Positions 24,883 to 33,497 of a stretch of DNA of 64,000 bases are shown piece by piece. This DNA comes from an uncultured Candidatus Melainabacteria bacterium. Its GTDB lineage: Bacteria > Cyanobacteriota > Vampirovibrionia > Gastranaerophilales > Gastranaerophilaceae. A program made the position numbers and the translations under genes. The stretch is taken from positions 1-64,000 of the forward strand of contig CAKNXK010000023.1 in assembly GCA_932182025.1 (NCBI GenBank). The letters run 5' to 3'. The notes under the pieces are model-generated. The model saw nothing but the letters and a program-made list of their open reading frames with translations. It searched no databases and had not been told where the DNA came from. Position 1 is the stretch's first letter; the number at the start of each line of letters is the position of its first letter.

Positions 24883-25995
24883 ATGTCAGGATCTTATGCT
24901 ATTGATTCAATGGGTGCAAATCCGTATTTATTGAATGCACTAAATTATCCAAATCCGTATTACACTCAGACACCTGTCAATACAACAGCTGTTTCAACTG
25001 CAGCAGAAACACCGGTTGAAACAACTGTCGCAAGAAAAAAAGAAGAGAAAAAAGATGGCTCTACAGCAAAACTCATTGTTGGAACAGCTCTTGCATTAGG
25101 CGCTGCATATATGTGCAAAAAAGCTTACAATGTTGGTGCAGGAACAGGAGTTCTTGAAAAAATCGGAAACGGTTTTAAACAATGGGGTCAAAATATTACT
25201 AACTGGGGTAAAGGCGTAAAAGACAAAGTTATTGCACCTGAAAAATTCAGTATATCAAAAATCGGCGAAGAAACAGTTTGTACAATACCAAATAGAAGAA
25301 ATATTCTAAGAGGTACTGAAAAAATCGGAGAAATCGGCGTTACTGCAGAAACTCCTAAAATATTAGACTCAGCAGGAAAGCTTGCAGAAGGTATCAAGAT
25401 TAAAAACGGTACATTTGTTCATGAAGGTCAAACATTTATTGTAAAAAAAGGTAATATTGTTGGATGTGAAGGAATGAGCAAAGAAGCATTCAGAGATTTC
25501 TTCACTCATCCAAAAACAACTGAAAACATTGAAGGCAAGAAGAAAATCGAAGAAGTACTGGCGAAGTTCATGAAAGGTGAAACAGGCACAGTAACACAAT
25601 ACTCTCATACTAAAGACGGCGTAGCACGCTTGTTTGAACAAGGCTCCGATGGTGCATTTAACATGAAATGCGGTATTTCTAACAGATTTAATGCTAATTC
25701 TGATGTTGTAATGGCTTACAGACATAACAATCCTTCTGTTAAAACAGCTCTAGAAGATTTTGCAAAAGGTGAAACAAAAGGTTTGAAACTTGCAAGTGCT
25801 GAATTTACAAGAAGTGATTTAGGAACATTATATATTACAAACGGAGAGATCAGCGCAATCAAAGGTTCAGATGGTAAGATTTGTAAAAAAGGTTCTGAAG
25901 CATTTGATGCATTAATGGAAAGAAACAAAGATGTTTATGAAAACATATTAAAAGACCCTAATTGTTTACAAAACAAAATTTATCAATTGGCTTAA
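24883..25995 (+). CDS. Orphan membrane protein under the phased-repeat promoter
   Basis: 370 residues from the ATG at 24883 (AAAGGCAGG upstream); a TTG six codons earlier is rejected. The N terminus is rich in N, P, Y and T (NPYLLNALNYPNPYY). A basic stretch (ARKKEEKK) is followed by one membrane helix (about 63-82, AKLIVGTALALGAAYM), and a 280-residue soluble part rich in K, G and T follows. No family recognised. Residues 160-370 contain two loosely similar stretches around a FAKGETKGLKL-like motif. The role is unknown; its promoter element groups it with other orphan and surface proteins. Confidence 0.68.
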   Translation: MSGSYAIDSMGANPYLLNALNYPNPYYTQTPVNTTAVSTAAETPVETTVARKKEEKKDGSTAKLIVGTALALGAAYMCKKAYNVGAGTGVLEKIGNGFKQWGQNITNWGKGVKDKVIAPEKFSISKIGEETVCTIPNRRNILRGTEKIGEIGVTAETPKILDSAGKLAEGIKIKNGTFVHEGQTFIVKKGNIVGCEGMSKEAFRDFFTHPKTTENIEGKKKIEEVLAKFMKGETGTVTQYSHTKDGVARLFEQGSDGAFNMKCGISNRFNANSDVVMAYRHNNPSVKTALEDFAKGETKGLKLASAEFTRSDLGTLYITNGEISAIKGSDGKICKKGSEAFDALMERNKDVYENILKDPNCLQNKIYQLA

Positions 25996-26019
25996 ATATC
26001 AACCAATCGAGGGGAAATA

Positions 26020-26056
26020 CCCTCTCGTTAACGAGAGGGCGGCTTGAAAAAGCCGC
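26020..26056. terminator. Tandem hairpins between convergent genes
   Basis: A 20-bp palindrome CCCTCTCGTTAACGAGAGGG (26020-26039) is followed by GCGGCTT-GAAA-AAGCCGC (26039-26056). The outer GAGAG can instead pair with CTCTC at 26056-26060, so the two folds compete. T tracts are weak. It probably ends transcription from the gene at 24883 and from lemA. Confidence 0.6.
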
Positions 26057-26066
26057 TCTCTTATTA

Positions 26067-26642
26067 TTAAAACTCTACCTTTGGTGCAGCTTTTTCCGCA
26101 TCACTTATCTCAAAATATTCTCTCTGTTTAACCCCTGTTAGTCCTGCAACTAGAGATGTTGGGAATGTCCTAATCATTGCATTTATTGATTTAACACTCT
26201 CGTTGTAATCTCTCCTTGCAACAGTCAAACGGTTCTCTGTTCCAGCAAGTTCATCCTGCAAGCCAATAAAGGATTTATCAGCTTTCAAATTAGGATAATT
26301 TTCAACCACAACAAGTAATCTTCCTAATGCACTGTTTAACTCATTATTGCTCTGCTGAACTGCTTTAACATCGTTTGCACCCATTGCACCTGAGAGTTTC
26401 GCTCTAGCCTCAGCAATATTAGTAAAAATCTCATTTTCATGTGTTGCATACCCCTTTACCGTATTCACAAGATTTGGGATTAAATCATTTCTGCGTTTAA
26501 GTTGGTTTTCTACCTGTGCCCAATTAGCAGAAACGGCTTCATCCATAACCTGCAAGCGGTTATAAGTTCCTACAAAAAAGCTTGCAATCCCCAAAATTAT
26601 AAGGATAACCACTCCTAAAATTACAAATCCAAATTTTCCCAT
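26067..26642 (-). CDS. LemA family protein
   Basis: 191 residues. One N-terminal membrane helix (about 5-27, VILGVVILIILGIASFFVG), then a helical bundle with the LemA core (NRLQVMDEAVSANWAQVE, RRNDLIPNLVNTVKGYATHE). The bulk is exposed to the periplasm or exterior. LemA function is not settled. The gene upstream, 28 bp away, encodes a TPM-domain protein; LemA-TPM pairs are common and probably act together at the membrane. Confidence 0.92.
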   Translation of the reverse strand: MGKFGFVILGVVILIILGIASFFVGTYNRLQVMDEAVSANWAQVENQLKRRNDLIPNLVNTVKGYATHENEIFTNIAEARAKLSGAMGANDVKAVQQSNNELNSALGRLLVVVENYPNLKADKSFIGLQDELAGTENRLTVARRDYNESVKSINAMIRTFPTSLVAGLTGVKQREYFEISDAEKAAPKVEF

Positions 26643-26670
26643 AATTATCTCCTTTTTACCTTATATATAC

Positions 26671-27321
26671 CTACCAACGTCTTGACGCTCCGCCGCCACC
26701 AAAGCCGCCTCCGCCGCCAAAACCTCCAAAATAAACCCCGCCGCCACGGCCGCCAAAAAATCCGCCGAATAACAGCCATAATAAAATAATTAAAAATATG
26801 TAACTCATATCAGGTGCTTGAGAAACAGGTCTTTCTGCACCAATTGTTACACCATAAGCCTCTGCCACATCACTTGCCAATGCTGTTGTGCCTGTATAAA
26901 TACCTTTTTCGTACTCATTATTTCTGAAATAGGGTATCATATAATCATCAAGAATTCGGCCGGCATGAGCATCTGTTATTGCTCCTTCCAAACCATAGCC
27001 CACTTCTATTCGGGCTTCTTTTTCATTTGGAACTACAAGAACGACTGCTCCGTTATTAAGCTTTTTATCTCCAATTTTATAATCTCGTCCGATATTCAAA
27101 GCAACCTCATCTATTGGACGATTATTTAAAGATTTTAGAGTTACAACTGCGATATCAGCATTTGTTTTCTGCTGTAAATCATATAAATAAGAATTCATAA
27201 CCGCTTCTGTATTTGGTGATAATACACCGGCTTCATCGGCTATAAAACCATTGAATTCAAGTGCTAACGAAGCTGACGTTACAACAAAATAAAAAATAAA
27301 ACACAAAAAATGTTTAAACAT
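26671..27321 (-). CDS. TPM-domain (YgcG-like) membrane protein
   Basis: 216 residues. Signal peptide (1-20), TPM domain about 24-150 (VLSPNTEAVMNSYLYDLQQKTNADIAVVTL; VEVGYGLEGAITDAHAGRILD-type core), then one membrane helix (MSYIFLIILLWLLFGGFFG) and a C-terminal glycine-rich tail ending ASRRW. The Gly tail is typical of YgcG/Rhombosortase-like TPM proteins. It precedes lemA in the same transcript. The TPM domain was once named a phosphatase; catalytic activity is not shown for this group. Confidence 0.9.
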   Translation of the reverse strand: MFKHFLCFIFYFVVTSASLALEFNGFIADEAGVLSPNTEAVMNSYLYDLQQKTNADIAVVTLKSLNNRPIDEVALNIGRDYKIGDKKLNNGAVVLVVPNEKEARIEVGYGLEGAITDAHAGRILDDYMIPYFRNNEYEKGIYTGTTALASDVAEAYGVTIGAERPVSQAPDMSYIFLIILLWLLFGGFFGGRGGGVYFGGFGGGGGFGGGGASRRW

Positions 27322-27397
27322 AATCTGTATTATGTGTTGGTTTATAGATGTTGTGTATTAGATATTTGGCTATAACCCGACCGGATTATACTGCTTT

Positions 27398-28396
27398 TTA
27401 AATAATAGCACCGCCTATTAGATGACCGTCATTGATATCATACAATACACATGCCTGCCCTTTTGTCACAGCAGAAACAGGTTCTTCAAAAGTAATTTTT
27501 GCATCACAAACTTTTGCTTGAACAGCTTTCATATTGTATCTGATTTTAACAAGAGCCTCAAATTCCCCGGACCAATTGACATTATCAAGAATTAATTCTT
27601 TGGTAAATAATTCATCCTGCCTGCCAACAAAAACAGTATTTGTTTGAGAGTCTATTTCAATAACATACAAAGGATACGGCGCTGCTATTCCAATTCCTTT
27701 TCTTTGACCGATTGTGTATTGCCAGAACCCGTCATGGTGCCCTAAAACTTTTCCTGTAGATTTTTCTACAAAATCACCTTTTCTTGGCTCAAAAATATTA
27801 TTCAAATATTTTTTAGTAGTCATTGGTGCTTTTATAAAACAAATATCTTGACTTTCTTTTGATGATTTTGGCGGCAAATCATATTTTTCCGCTAAAGCAC
27901 GAACTTCATCTTTTCTATATTTTGATAACGGAAACAATGTTTTTTCTAATTTATCTTTATCCAGCATATACAAAAAATACAACTGATCTTTATGCTCATC
28001 AGAAGCCGGATACAAAACTCCGTCTTTAATATTTGCATAATGTCCTGTTGCAATATAATCCGCACCAAGCACATTTACTGCATAATCAAACAAGCACCCC
28101 CATTTAATATACTTATTACACATTATACAAGGATTCGGGGTTTCTGCTTTAGCATAAGAATTTTCAAAGTATTTAATAACCTTATCACCAAATTCTTTGG
28201 TTGCGTCATAAACATAATGCTCAATTCCAAGCTTATCAGCAACTCTTTTCGCGTTTTGCACTACCGTTTCAAAATCATCTGAACAGGTCATTTTCCCTGT
28301 TAATCCAACTACCTCAAAACCTTCTTCAAGCAAAAGTTTTGCGGTAACAGCACTGTCAACCCCGCCCGATAAAGCCACCGCAACTTTTTTATTCAT
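27398..28396 (-). CDS. mnmA: tRNA-specific 2-thiouridylase MnmA
   Basis: Thiolates U34 of tRNA-Lys, -Glu and -Gln. 332 residues from the ATG at 28396; the preceding TTG is rejected. The PP-loop SGGVDSAV is at 9-16. The catalytic cysteine lies in NPCIMCNKYIKWG, and the second in SQDICFIKA. The C-terminal beta barrel is present. AAAGG sits about 10 nt upstream. The gene overlaps the end of the upstream 238-residue gene by 8 nt, so both are likely co-transcribed with the microprotein at 29173. Confidence 0.96.
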   Translation of the reverse strand: MNKKVAVALSGGVDSAVTAKLLLEEGFEVVGLTGKMTCSDDFETVVQNAKRVADKLGIEHYVYDATKEFGDKVIKYFENSYAKAETPNPCIMCNKYIKWGCLFDYAVNVLGADYIATGHYANIKDGVLYPASDEHKDQLYFLYMLDKDKLEKTLFPLSKYRKDEVRALAEKYDLPPKSSKESQDICFIKAPMTTKKYLNNIFEPRKGDFVEKSTGKVLGHHDGFWQYTIGQRKGIGIAAPYPLYVIEIDSQTNTVFVGRQDELFTKELILDNVNWSGEFEALVKIRYNMKAVQAKVCDAKITFEEPVSAVTKGQACVLYDINDGHLIGGAII

Positions 28397-29105
28397 CAAG
28401 AATAACCTTTTCTCCGTATGCAGTCAATCTGTATTCACTTGCACCGATTAAGCCTGTTAAATCAGGAAGGCACTCAATATAATCTCTGTTAATAGCTTCC
28501 TGCAAAACTGAATGATCAATAATAACTGCAATATTCTGCATTAATTTTGCATTAAGCTGTTTTAGAGTAAATCTTGGTTTTTGCTCGTACTGTGTGAAAT
28601 AATAAGCAGTCAAAAGCAAGTAATCAATTTTTCGTTCAATTTTTCTTGCGCTGATATAATTCAAGAAAGCATTGTCTTTCTTAATTGAAGGACTTGTCTT
28701 GAAAGACAATTCTGTTTGAGGATTATTCATAGAATGTTCTAAAATATTGTCAAAAACACCACTCTGTTCAGCTTTTTGTGCAACAGTTTCTGCAGGAGGC
28801 GCATAGAAAATATCTAAATCACTCTTTGGAGATTCAACCGGTTTTGGAGGTTCTTCTTGAAAAATTGGTTCAGGAATTTCACGTTTACGTGCAAGCTGTG
28901 CTTCAATATTCTTCTTTGTAATTTCTTCCTCAGCTTTAATTTGAGTATTTACAATATTTTTGCACTCTTTTGCTTTGCGAGAACGAGCATACTCGCCGGC
29001 TTGCTTTACCCATAGCTCAAATTGTTCAACAACAAGTTCTCTGTCTGTAGTTGATAAATCTAGCTGATATTTACCTTTTTTAATCCTGAATGAATAAGTT
29101 GCCAT
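28389..29105 (-). CDS. Unknown protein with a duplicated N-terminal domain
   Basis: 238 residues, not recognised. Residues 1-40 (YSFRIKKGKYQLDLSTTDRE, then LVVEQFELWVKQ) closely resemble the whole 40-residue microprotein encoded just upstream at 29173. The middle (45-140) is charged, K/E/P-rich and probably disordered. The C-terminal 90 residues look like a winged-helix-type domain (YISARKIERKIDYLLLTAYY; RFTLKQLNAKLMQ). AGGA precedes the ATG. Its 3' end overlaps mnmA by 8 nt. DNA or RNA binding is possible; no function is assigned. Confidence 0.65.
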   Translation of the reverse strand: MATYSFRIKKGKYQLDLSTTDRELVVEQFELWVKQAGEYARSRKAKECKNIVNTQIKAEEEITKKNIEAQLARKREIPEPIFQEEPPKPVESPKSDLDIFYAPPAETVAQKAEQSGVFDNILEHSMNNPQTELSFKTSPSIKKDNAFLNYISARKIERKIDYLLLTAYYFTQYEQKPRFTLKQLNAKLMQNIAVIIDHSVLQEAINRDYIECLPDLTGLIGASEYRLTAYGEKVILDE

Positions 29106-29172
29106 ACACTAATCCTACCTGCGAGTTTGGAGTTTTGACCTGTCAGCCAAAATATAATTTGCCCCTTTACCC

Positions 29173-29295
29173 CTAATCCTGATTTAATAACTCTTCTCTC
29201 CATTTATTAAGCTGTTCTTCCACGAATTCTAAATCATCAGATTTTAGTTCAATTTCAATATCGCCTTTTTTCATTTTGAATACGTATTCGTGCAT
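29173..29295 (-). CDS. 40-residue microprotein, paralogue of the next gene's N terminus
   Basis: A 40-residue frame beginning MHEYVFKMKKGD, with the perfect ribosome binding site AAGGAGG 5 nt before the ATG. The pattern Y-F-KKG---L----D---VEQ---W is shared with residues 4-35 of the 238-residue protein encoded 67 bp downstream. It thus encodes the same small domain alone. No signal peptide. It may compete or pair with the larger protein through this domain. No family is known to me. Confidence 0.72.
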   Translation of the reverse strand: MHEYVFKMKKGDIEIELKSDDLEFVEEQLNKWREELLNQD

Positions 29296-29350
29296 AAATC
29301 CTCCTTAATAAAATGAGTTTACCATGAAAAGGGGTAAATATACAAGCATG

Positions 29351-30583
29351 TTATATTTCTAAATATTTCTTGCCAACTAACTCATCCGGTAAAAACTGCT
29401 GATATACATCAGGAGCATCGTGAGAATAAATATAACCTTCGCCAAAACCATATTTTTTAGCATCTTTATAATGCGCATCTCTTAAATGCATTGGAGGGGG
29501 AAAATCATTTCCCGCTTCAATATCCGCTAACGCTGAGTCAATAGCCATACAAACTTTATTTGATTTAGGCGCACGAGCAACATAAGCAACAGCATTTGCA
29601 AGCGGAATTCTGCCTTCAGGAAGCCCGATAATTTCAACAGCGCGATAAGCATCGATTGCAATTCTCATTGCTGCAGGATCAGCAAGCCCTACATCTTCTG
29701 CTGCGCAAACGATTAATCTTCTTGCAATAAATCTTGGATCTTCACCCGCTTCAATCATCTTTGCTAAATAATAAATAGCAGCATCTGCATCAGACCCGCG
29801 CAAACTCTTTTGAAACGCCGAAGCACAGTCATAATGCTCTTGAATTGAATATCTGGTGTTTCTTTTTTGTGTAATACTTTCTAAAATTTCAATTGTCAAA
29901 AGTCTTGTATCATTAGAAAAATTACTTGCAAAATAAGAATTTTCAACCATATTCAAAGCAGTTCTTGCATCCCCGCGAGCATTGTTAACAATGAATTTTA
30001 CAACATCCTCTTCATATTGAACAGGTTGATAATTCTTTTCTAAATATTCAAACCCGCGATTAACAATTTTTGCCATACTAATATCATTAATCGGATTAAG
30101 TTTTATCACCTGAACTCTGGAAATCAGTGCAGGCACAACCTGAAATGAAGGATTTTCTGTCGTAGAACCGATTAAAAACAATGTCCCGTTTTCAAGATGA
30201 GGAAGCAATGCATCTTGCTGGGTCTTTGAATAACGATGAATTTCATCAATAAACAAGATCGTTTTTTGTCCCGCTCTTAATGCTTCGCGAGCTTTTTCAA
30301 CAGTTTCTTTAATTTCTTTAATGCCTGATGATACAGCTGAAAGTTCAATAAATTGTGCATCAACTTTTGTTGCAATTAATCTTGCTAATGTGGTTTTTCC
30401 GCACCCCGGAGTACCCCATAAAATAAGAGAAAACAGTCTTTGAGTTTTTAAAAGGTTCAAAAGCGGCGAATTTGGTGCAACAACATTCGATTGTCCGAGA
30501 AAATCATCCAGAGTTTTTGGACGCATAATCTCCGCAAGCGGTTTTTGTTTATTTACTTCTTCAAGCTGTGAAAATAAATCCAT
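29351..30583 (-). CDS. rarA: Replication-associated recombination protein RarA (MgsA)
   Basis: 410-residue AAA+ ATPase related to clamp-loader subunits; acts at stalled replication forks. Walker A WGTPGCGKTT (56-65), Walker B ILFIDEIHRYSKTQQD, sensor motif GSTTENPSF, and the C-terminal tetramerisation domain (GSDADAAIYYLAKMIEAGEDP; AAEDVGLADP) are all present. It starts 2 nt after the upstream secreted-protein gene, with no clear Shine-Dalgarno, so translation is probably coupled. Confidence 0.95.
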   Translation of the reverse strand: MDLFSQLEEVNKQKPLAEIMRPKTLDDFLGQSNVVAPNSPLLNLLKTQRLFSLILWGTPGCGKTTLARLIATKVDAQFIELSAVSSGIKEIKETVEKAREALRAGQKTILFIDEIHRYSKTQQDALLPHLENGTLFLIGSTTENPSFQVVPALISRVQVIKLNPINDISMAKIVNRGFEYLEKNYQPVQYEEDVVKFIVNNARGDARTALNMVENSYFASNFSNDTRLLTIEILESITQKRNTRYSIQEHYDCASAFQKSLRGSDADAAIYYLAKMIEAGEDPRFIARRLIVCAAEDVGLADPAAMRIAIDAYRAVEIIGLPEGRIPLANAVAYVARAPKSNKVCMAIDSALADIEAGNDFPPPMHLRDAHYKDAKKYGFGEGYIYSHDAPDVYQQFLPDELVGKKYLEI

Positions 30584-30585
30584 AA

Positions 30586-31680
30586 TTAATTTTGATAGTC
30601 TCTTAATGTCGGACGATTAGCATCATAATCGCCATAAAGATTGTTCTTTTTAGTACGTTTAATCTCAATCGGCTCAATTTCGGGCTCTTTTTTAATAAAG
30701 ATAGCACCTTTGATATTATTAGCTCCTTCTTGAACCTTATTTTTTATCTCATTTATTCCAACAGGTTTTGCTTCAACCTCGAGTTTTGCTTGATTTTTAC
30801 GTTCTTGTCGTTCTTGCTTTGCCTGTTTTATTTGTTCTTTTTGTTTTTCTATTTTAACCTTTGTATCTTCTTTGAATACTTCGTAATCGGCTTTTTTCTT
30901 TATATAAACCTTGTCATATTCTTTACCCAGATGTCTGTATTTTTTTGTAAATACATTATCAATATTGCCCAAATCATAGTAAACCTGTTTGGATTCTTTT
31001 GCGTAAACATCTTGCGGTAAAATATTTTGTTGAACATTTTGCGCAATTTGAGGACAAACATATCTTGAGTAATCTTTTATTTTGCTTAATTGTTCGGTTT
31101 GTGGTGATGTTCCTCTGGTAATAATTCTATTTTCACAAACACTTATTGTTTTATGATAAGTATCTGCCCATAGTTTTTGGTTATTATTTGTATCAACCAG
31201 AACCGCATAAGTTGTAACCTTGTATGCAGGGTCAATAACTGATGCGCCCGGAATATTTAAAAAATCCCATGGTGTTCTGCGCAAAATATAATTTTCAGCA
31301 TCAATATAAGATGTCATTAATAAAACATATCTTGTATCAGTTTTAACAGCGAGTTTTTTTAAAGCAACATAATCCAGATTATAAGAAGTTCTAAATCTGG
31401 AAGTCATATTCTTAGCTGTAAGCATGCTTGAAGAATCTTTTTTAAAGAAATCCCGAGTTTCGCTGACAGTTGGAGCATTAATATAGTCTGTAGTATTAAG
31501 AATAGATATAACTTCATCTGCAAAAAATTCGGCAGAAGCATCATAAATATAAGAATCTAATGCAGCGTTTTCTGTTACAATATTATCAGGAATAACCAAA
31601 ACTTTATAATCCTCTGCAAATACTTGCGGAGCAAAGAAAACAAATATCCCAACTACTAATAATTTTACTAAATCTCTCAC
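30586..31680 (-). CDS. Secreted protein of unknown function
   Basis: 364 residues. The signal peptide is residues 1-22 (LLVVGIFVFFAPQVFA-E). Residues 25-200 look like an alpha/beta domain (YKVLVIPDNIV, DYVALKKLAVKTDTRYVLLMTSYIDAEN, TYAVLVDTNNNQKLWADTYHKT). This resembles the fold of small outer-membrane or periplasmic proteins that detect or modify lipids, but no family is certain. Residues 265-300 are a highly charged K/E/Q helix, and the end is basic. The start is GTG at 31680, placed 6 nt after TATAAT. Followed by rarA. Confidence 0.7.
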   Translation of the reverse strand: MRDLVKLLVVGIFVFFAPQVFAEDYKVLVIPDNIVTENAALDSYIYDASAEFFADEVISILNTTDYINAPTVSETRDFFKKDSSSMLTAKNMTSRFRTSYNLDYVALKKLAVKTDTRYVLLMTSYIDAENYILRRTPWDFLNIPGASVIDPAYKVTTYAVLVDTNNNQKLWADTYHKTISVCENRIITRGTSPQTEQLSKIKDYSRYVCPQIAQNVQQNILPQDVYAKESKQVYYDLGNIDNVFTKKYRHLGKEYDKVYIKKKADYEVFKEDTKVKIEKQKEQIKQAKQERQERKNQAKLEVEAKPVGINEIKNKVQEGANNIKGAIFIKKEPEIEPIEIKRTKKNNLYGDYDANRPTLRDYQN

Positions 31681-31695
31681 AGCATAATTATATCA
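31681..31695 (-). promoter_or_regulatory. Extended -10 of a probable leaderless GTG-start mRNA
   Basis: Minus strand TGA-TATAAT-TATGCT-GTG: a perfect extended -10 (TATAAT 31687-31692), 6 nt from the GTG at 31680. No Shine-Dalgarno. Confidence 0.55.
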
Positions 31696-31705
31696 TAAAT
31701 GCATC

Positions 31706-31734
31706 TTGTTATGCAATTTTATTTTTGATATTAT
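31706..31734 (+). promoter_or_regulatory. Sigma-70 promoter for the TPP decarboxylase gene
   Basis: TTGTTA (31706-31711), 17-bp spacer, TATTAT (31729-31734) with TGA directly before it. Transcription would start near 31741, 20 nt before the ATG at 31761, leaving room for AGAGGG. Confidence 0.6.
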
Positions 31735-31760
31735 GTATTGAAATTAGAGGGAAAATATGC

Positions 31761-33497
31761 ATGAACACAGCCGAATATTTAGTAAAAAAACTTGAAGAAC
31801 TCGGAGTAAATGACTTTTTCGGACTGCCGGGTGATTACAATTTTAATATACTTTATGCAATAGAAAACAATCCAAACACAAACTGGATTGGCTGTACAAA
31901 TGAACTAAATGCAGGTTATGCTGCAGACGGTTACGCTCGTCAGCGCGGTTACGGCGCTATTGTTACAACTTACGGAGTCGGTGAGTTGAGTGCTATGAAC
32001 GCAATTGCAGGAAGCTATGCAGAAAACATTCCTGTAATAACAATAGTTGGAGCACCTGCAACTAAATGCCTGGAAGAAAAAACTCTTGTTCACCACAATT
32101 TTTGGAACATTAATACAAGAGCTTTTGAAACTGCTCATAAATCAATAGTTGAAACAACGGCTTTTTTAAACAGAGATAACGCAAAGATTGAAATAGACCG
32201 CGTTTTAAAAGTTTTTGTTAAAGAAAAAAGACCTGTTTATATCGCGATACCTATCGATATTGCAAAAATGGAAATATCTGACCGTGATACAGATTACGAA
32301 TGGACAAGCAATAAAAATACTCTTGAAGCTGCTATCGCAAAGATTACACGCAAAATCAATAATTCAGTAAGTCCGGTAATCTTAGGAGATACTCTTATAA
32401 AAAGATTTGATTCACGATTAGAGTTCAAAGAATTTGTTGAGAAAACAGGTATCCCTGCTACTAACTTTCTAATGGGAACAGGACTTTTAAACACAGATTG
32501 TCCAAATTATTTGGGAACTTATTTTGGGAAATACAGAAATCCGAAAGCACAAGAAAGACTCGAGAATACAGACTGTTTAATCGCTGTTGGCGCAATATAC
32601 AGCGACTTAAACTCTTTCGGATTTAATCTGCCGTATAAAATAAATTCTCATATCGCAATCTATGGAACGCACACTTATGTTGAAGGCGAAAAATTTGACA
32701 ATATCAAAATGTCCGATGTATTAGAAGGTTTAACAGAAGCTCTTGAAAAAAGATACTTCAATATAGAAAAGTCTAAAATCGGTTATGAGAAGACAGAAAT
32801 TAAATCGGGGGAACTCACTTCTGCTTATATTTACCCCCGCTTACAAGAATTTATCAAAGAAAACGATATTATTGTCGCAGAAACAGGGATTCTTACAAAC
32901 GGCATTGCACAAATGAAGTTCCCGAATAACACGGAACTACACACACAAACCCTATGGGGTTCTATCGGCTGGGCGACTCCGGCAGCTTTTGGAGCTTGTG
33001 TTGCAAACCCAAATACACGTGTAATTTTAGTTACAGGAGAAGGCTCTCATCAGCTTACTGCAATGGAAATCGGTAATATGCTAAGACACGGAGTTAAACC
33101 TGTAGTTATAGTTTTAAACAATAACGGCTATACAATAGAGCGCTTGCTTTCAGATAATCCGGGTGACAAGTTTAATGACATTATGCAAATGAATTATTCA
33201 AAATTTGCCAGAGTATTTGAAGGCGATATTTGGTCAACCAAAGTAACAACTGCTGATGATTTTGATAAGGCTCTAAAAGTTACCCAAATTATGAACAAAC
33301 TCTGCTACATAGAAATCTGTACAGCAGAAGATGACATGCCGGAATTAACAAAAGAAGTTATTTCAGATTTCAAAAACAAAGCTCCTTCTGCTCCGGAAGC
33401 TTATTGCAAAAGAGCTGATGAAGTAAAATTAACAAAACAGGAAGATATGCATTTTGGCACCACAATACACGAAAGCTTAAGAAAAGAGGAAGAATAA
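31761..33497 (+). CDS. Thiamine-diphosphate decarboxylase, pyruvate/indolepyruvate type
   Basis: 578 residues from the ATG at 31761 (AGAGGG upstream); a longer frame from 31725 is rejected. All three TPP-enzyme domains are present: N-terminal PYR domain (VNDFFGLPGDYNF, GYAADGYARQRGYGAIVTTYGVGE), a middle domain, and the PP domain with GEGSHQLTAMEIG and NNNGYTIE. The pattern follows the PDC/IPDC family, which decarboxylates pyruvate or aromatic 2-oxo acids to aldehydes; acetaldehyde for ethanol formation is one option. Substrate specificity cannot be read. gmk begins directly after its stop. Confidence 0.88.
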   Translation: MNTAEYLVKKLEELGVNDFFGLPGDYNFNILYAIENNPNTNWIGCTNELNAGYAADGYARQRGYGAIVTTYGVGELSAMNAIAGSYAENIPVITIVGAPATKCLEEKTLVHHNFWNINTRAFETAHKSIVETTAFLNRDNAKIEIDRVLKVFVKEKRPVYIAIPIDIAKMEISDRDTDYEWTSNKNTLEAAIAKITRKINNSVSPVILGDTLIKRFDSRLEFKEFVEKTGIPATNFLMGTGLLNTDCPNYLGTYFGKYRNPKAQERLENTDCLIAVGAIYSDLNSFGFNLPYKINSHIAIYGTHTYVEGEKFDNIKMSDVLEGLTEALEKRYFNIEKSKIGYEKTEIKSGELTSAYIYPRLQEFIKENDIIVAETGILTNGIAQMKFPNNTELHTQTLWGSIGWATPAAFGACVANPNTRVILVTGEGSHQLTAMEIGNMLRHGVKPVVIVLNNNGYTIERLLSDNPGDKFNDIMQMNYSKFARVFEGDIWSTKVTTADDFDKALKVTQIMNKLCYIEICTAEDDMPELTKEVISDFKNKAPSAPEAYCKRADEVKLTKQEDMHFGTTIHESLRKEEE

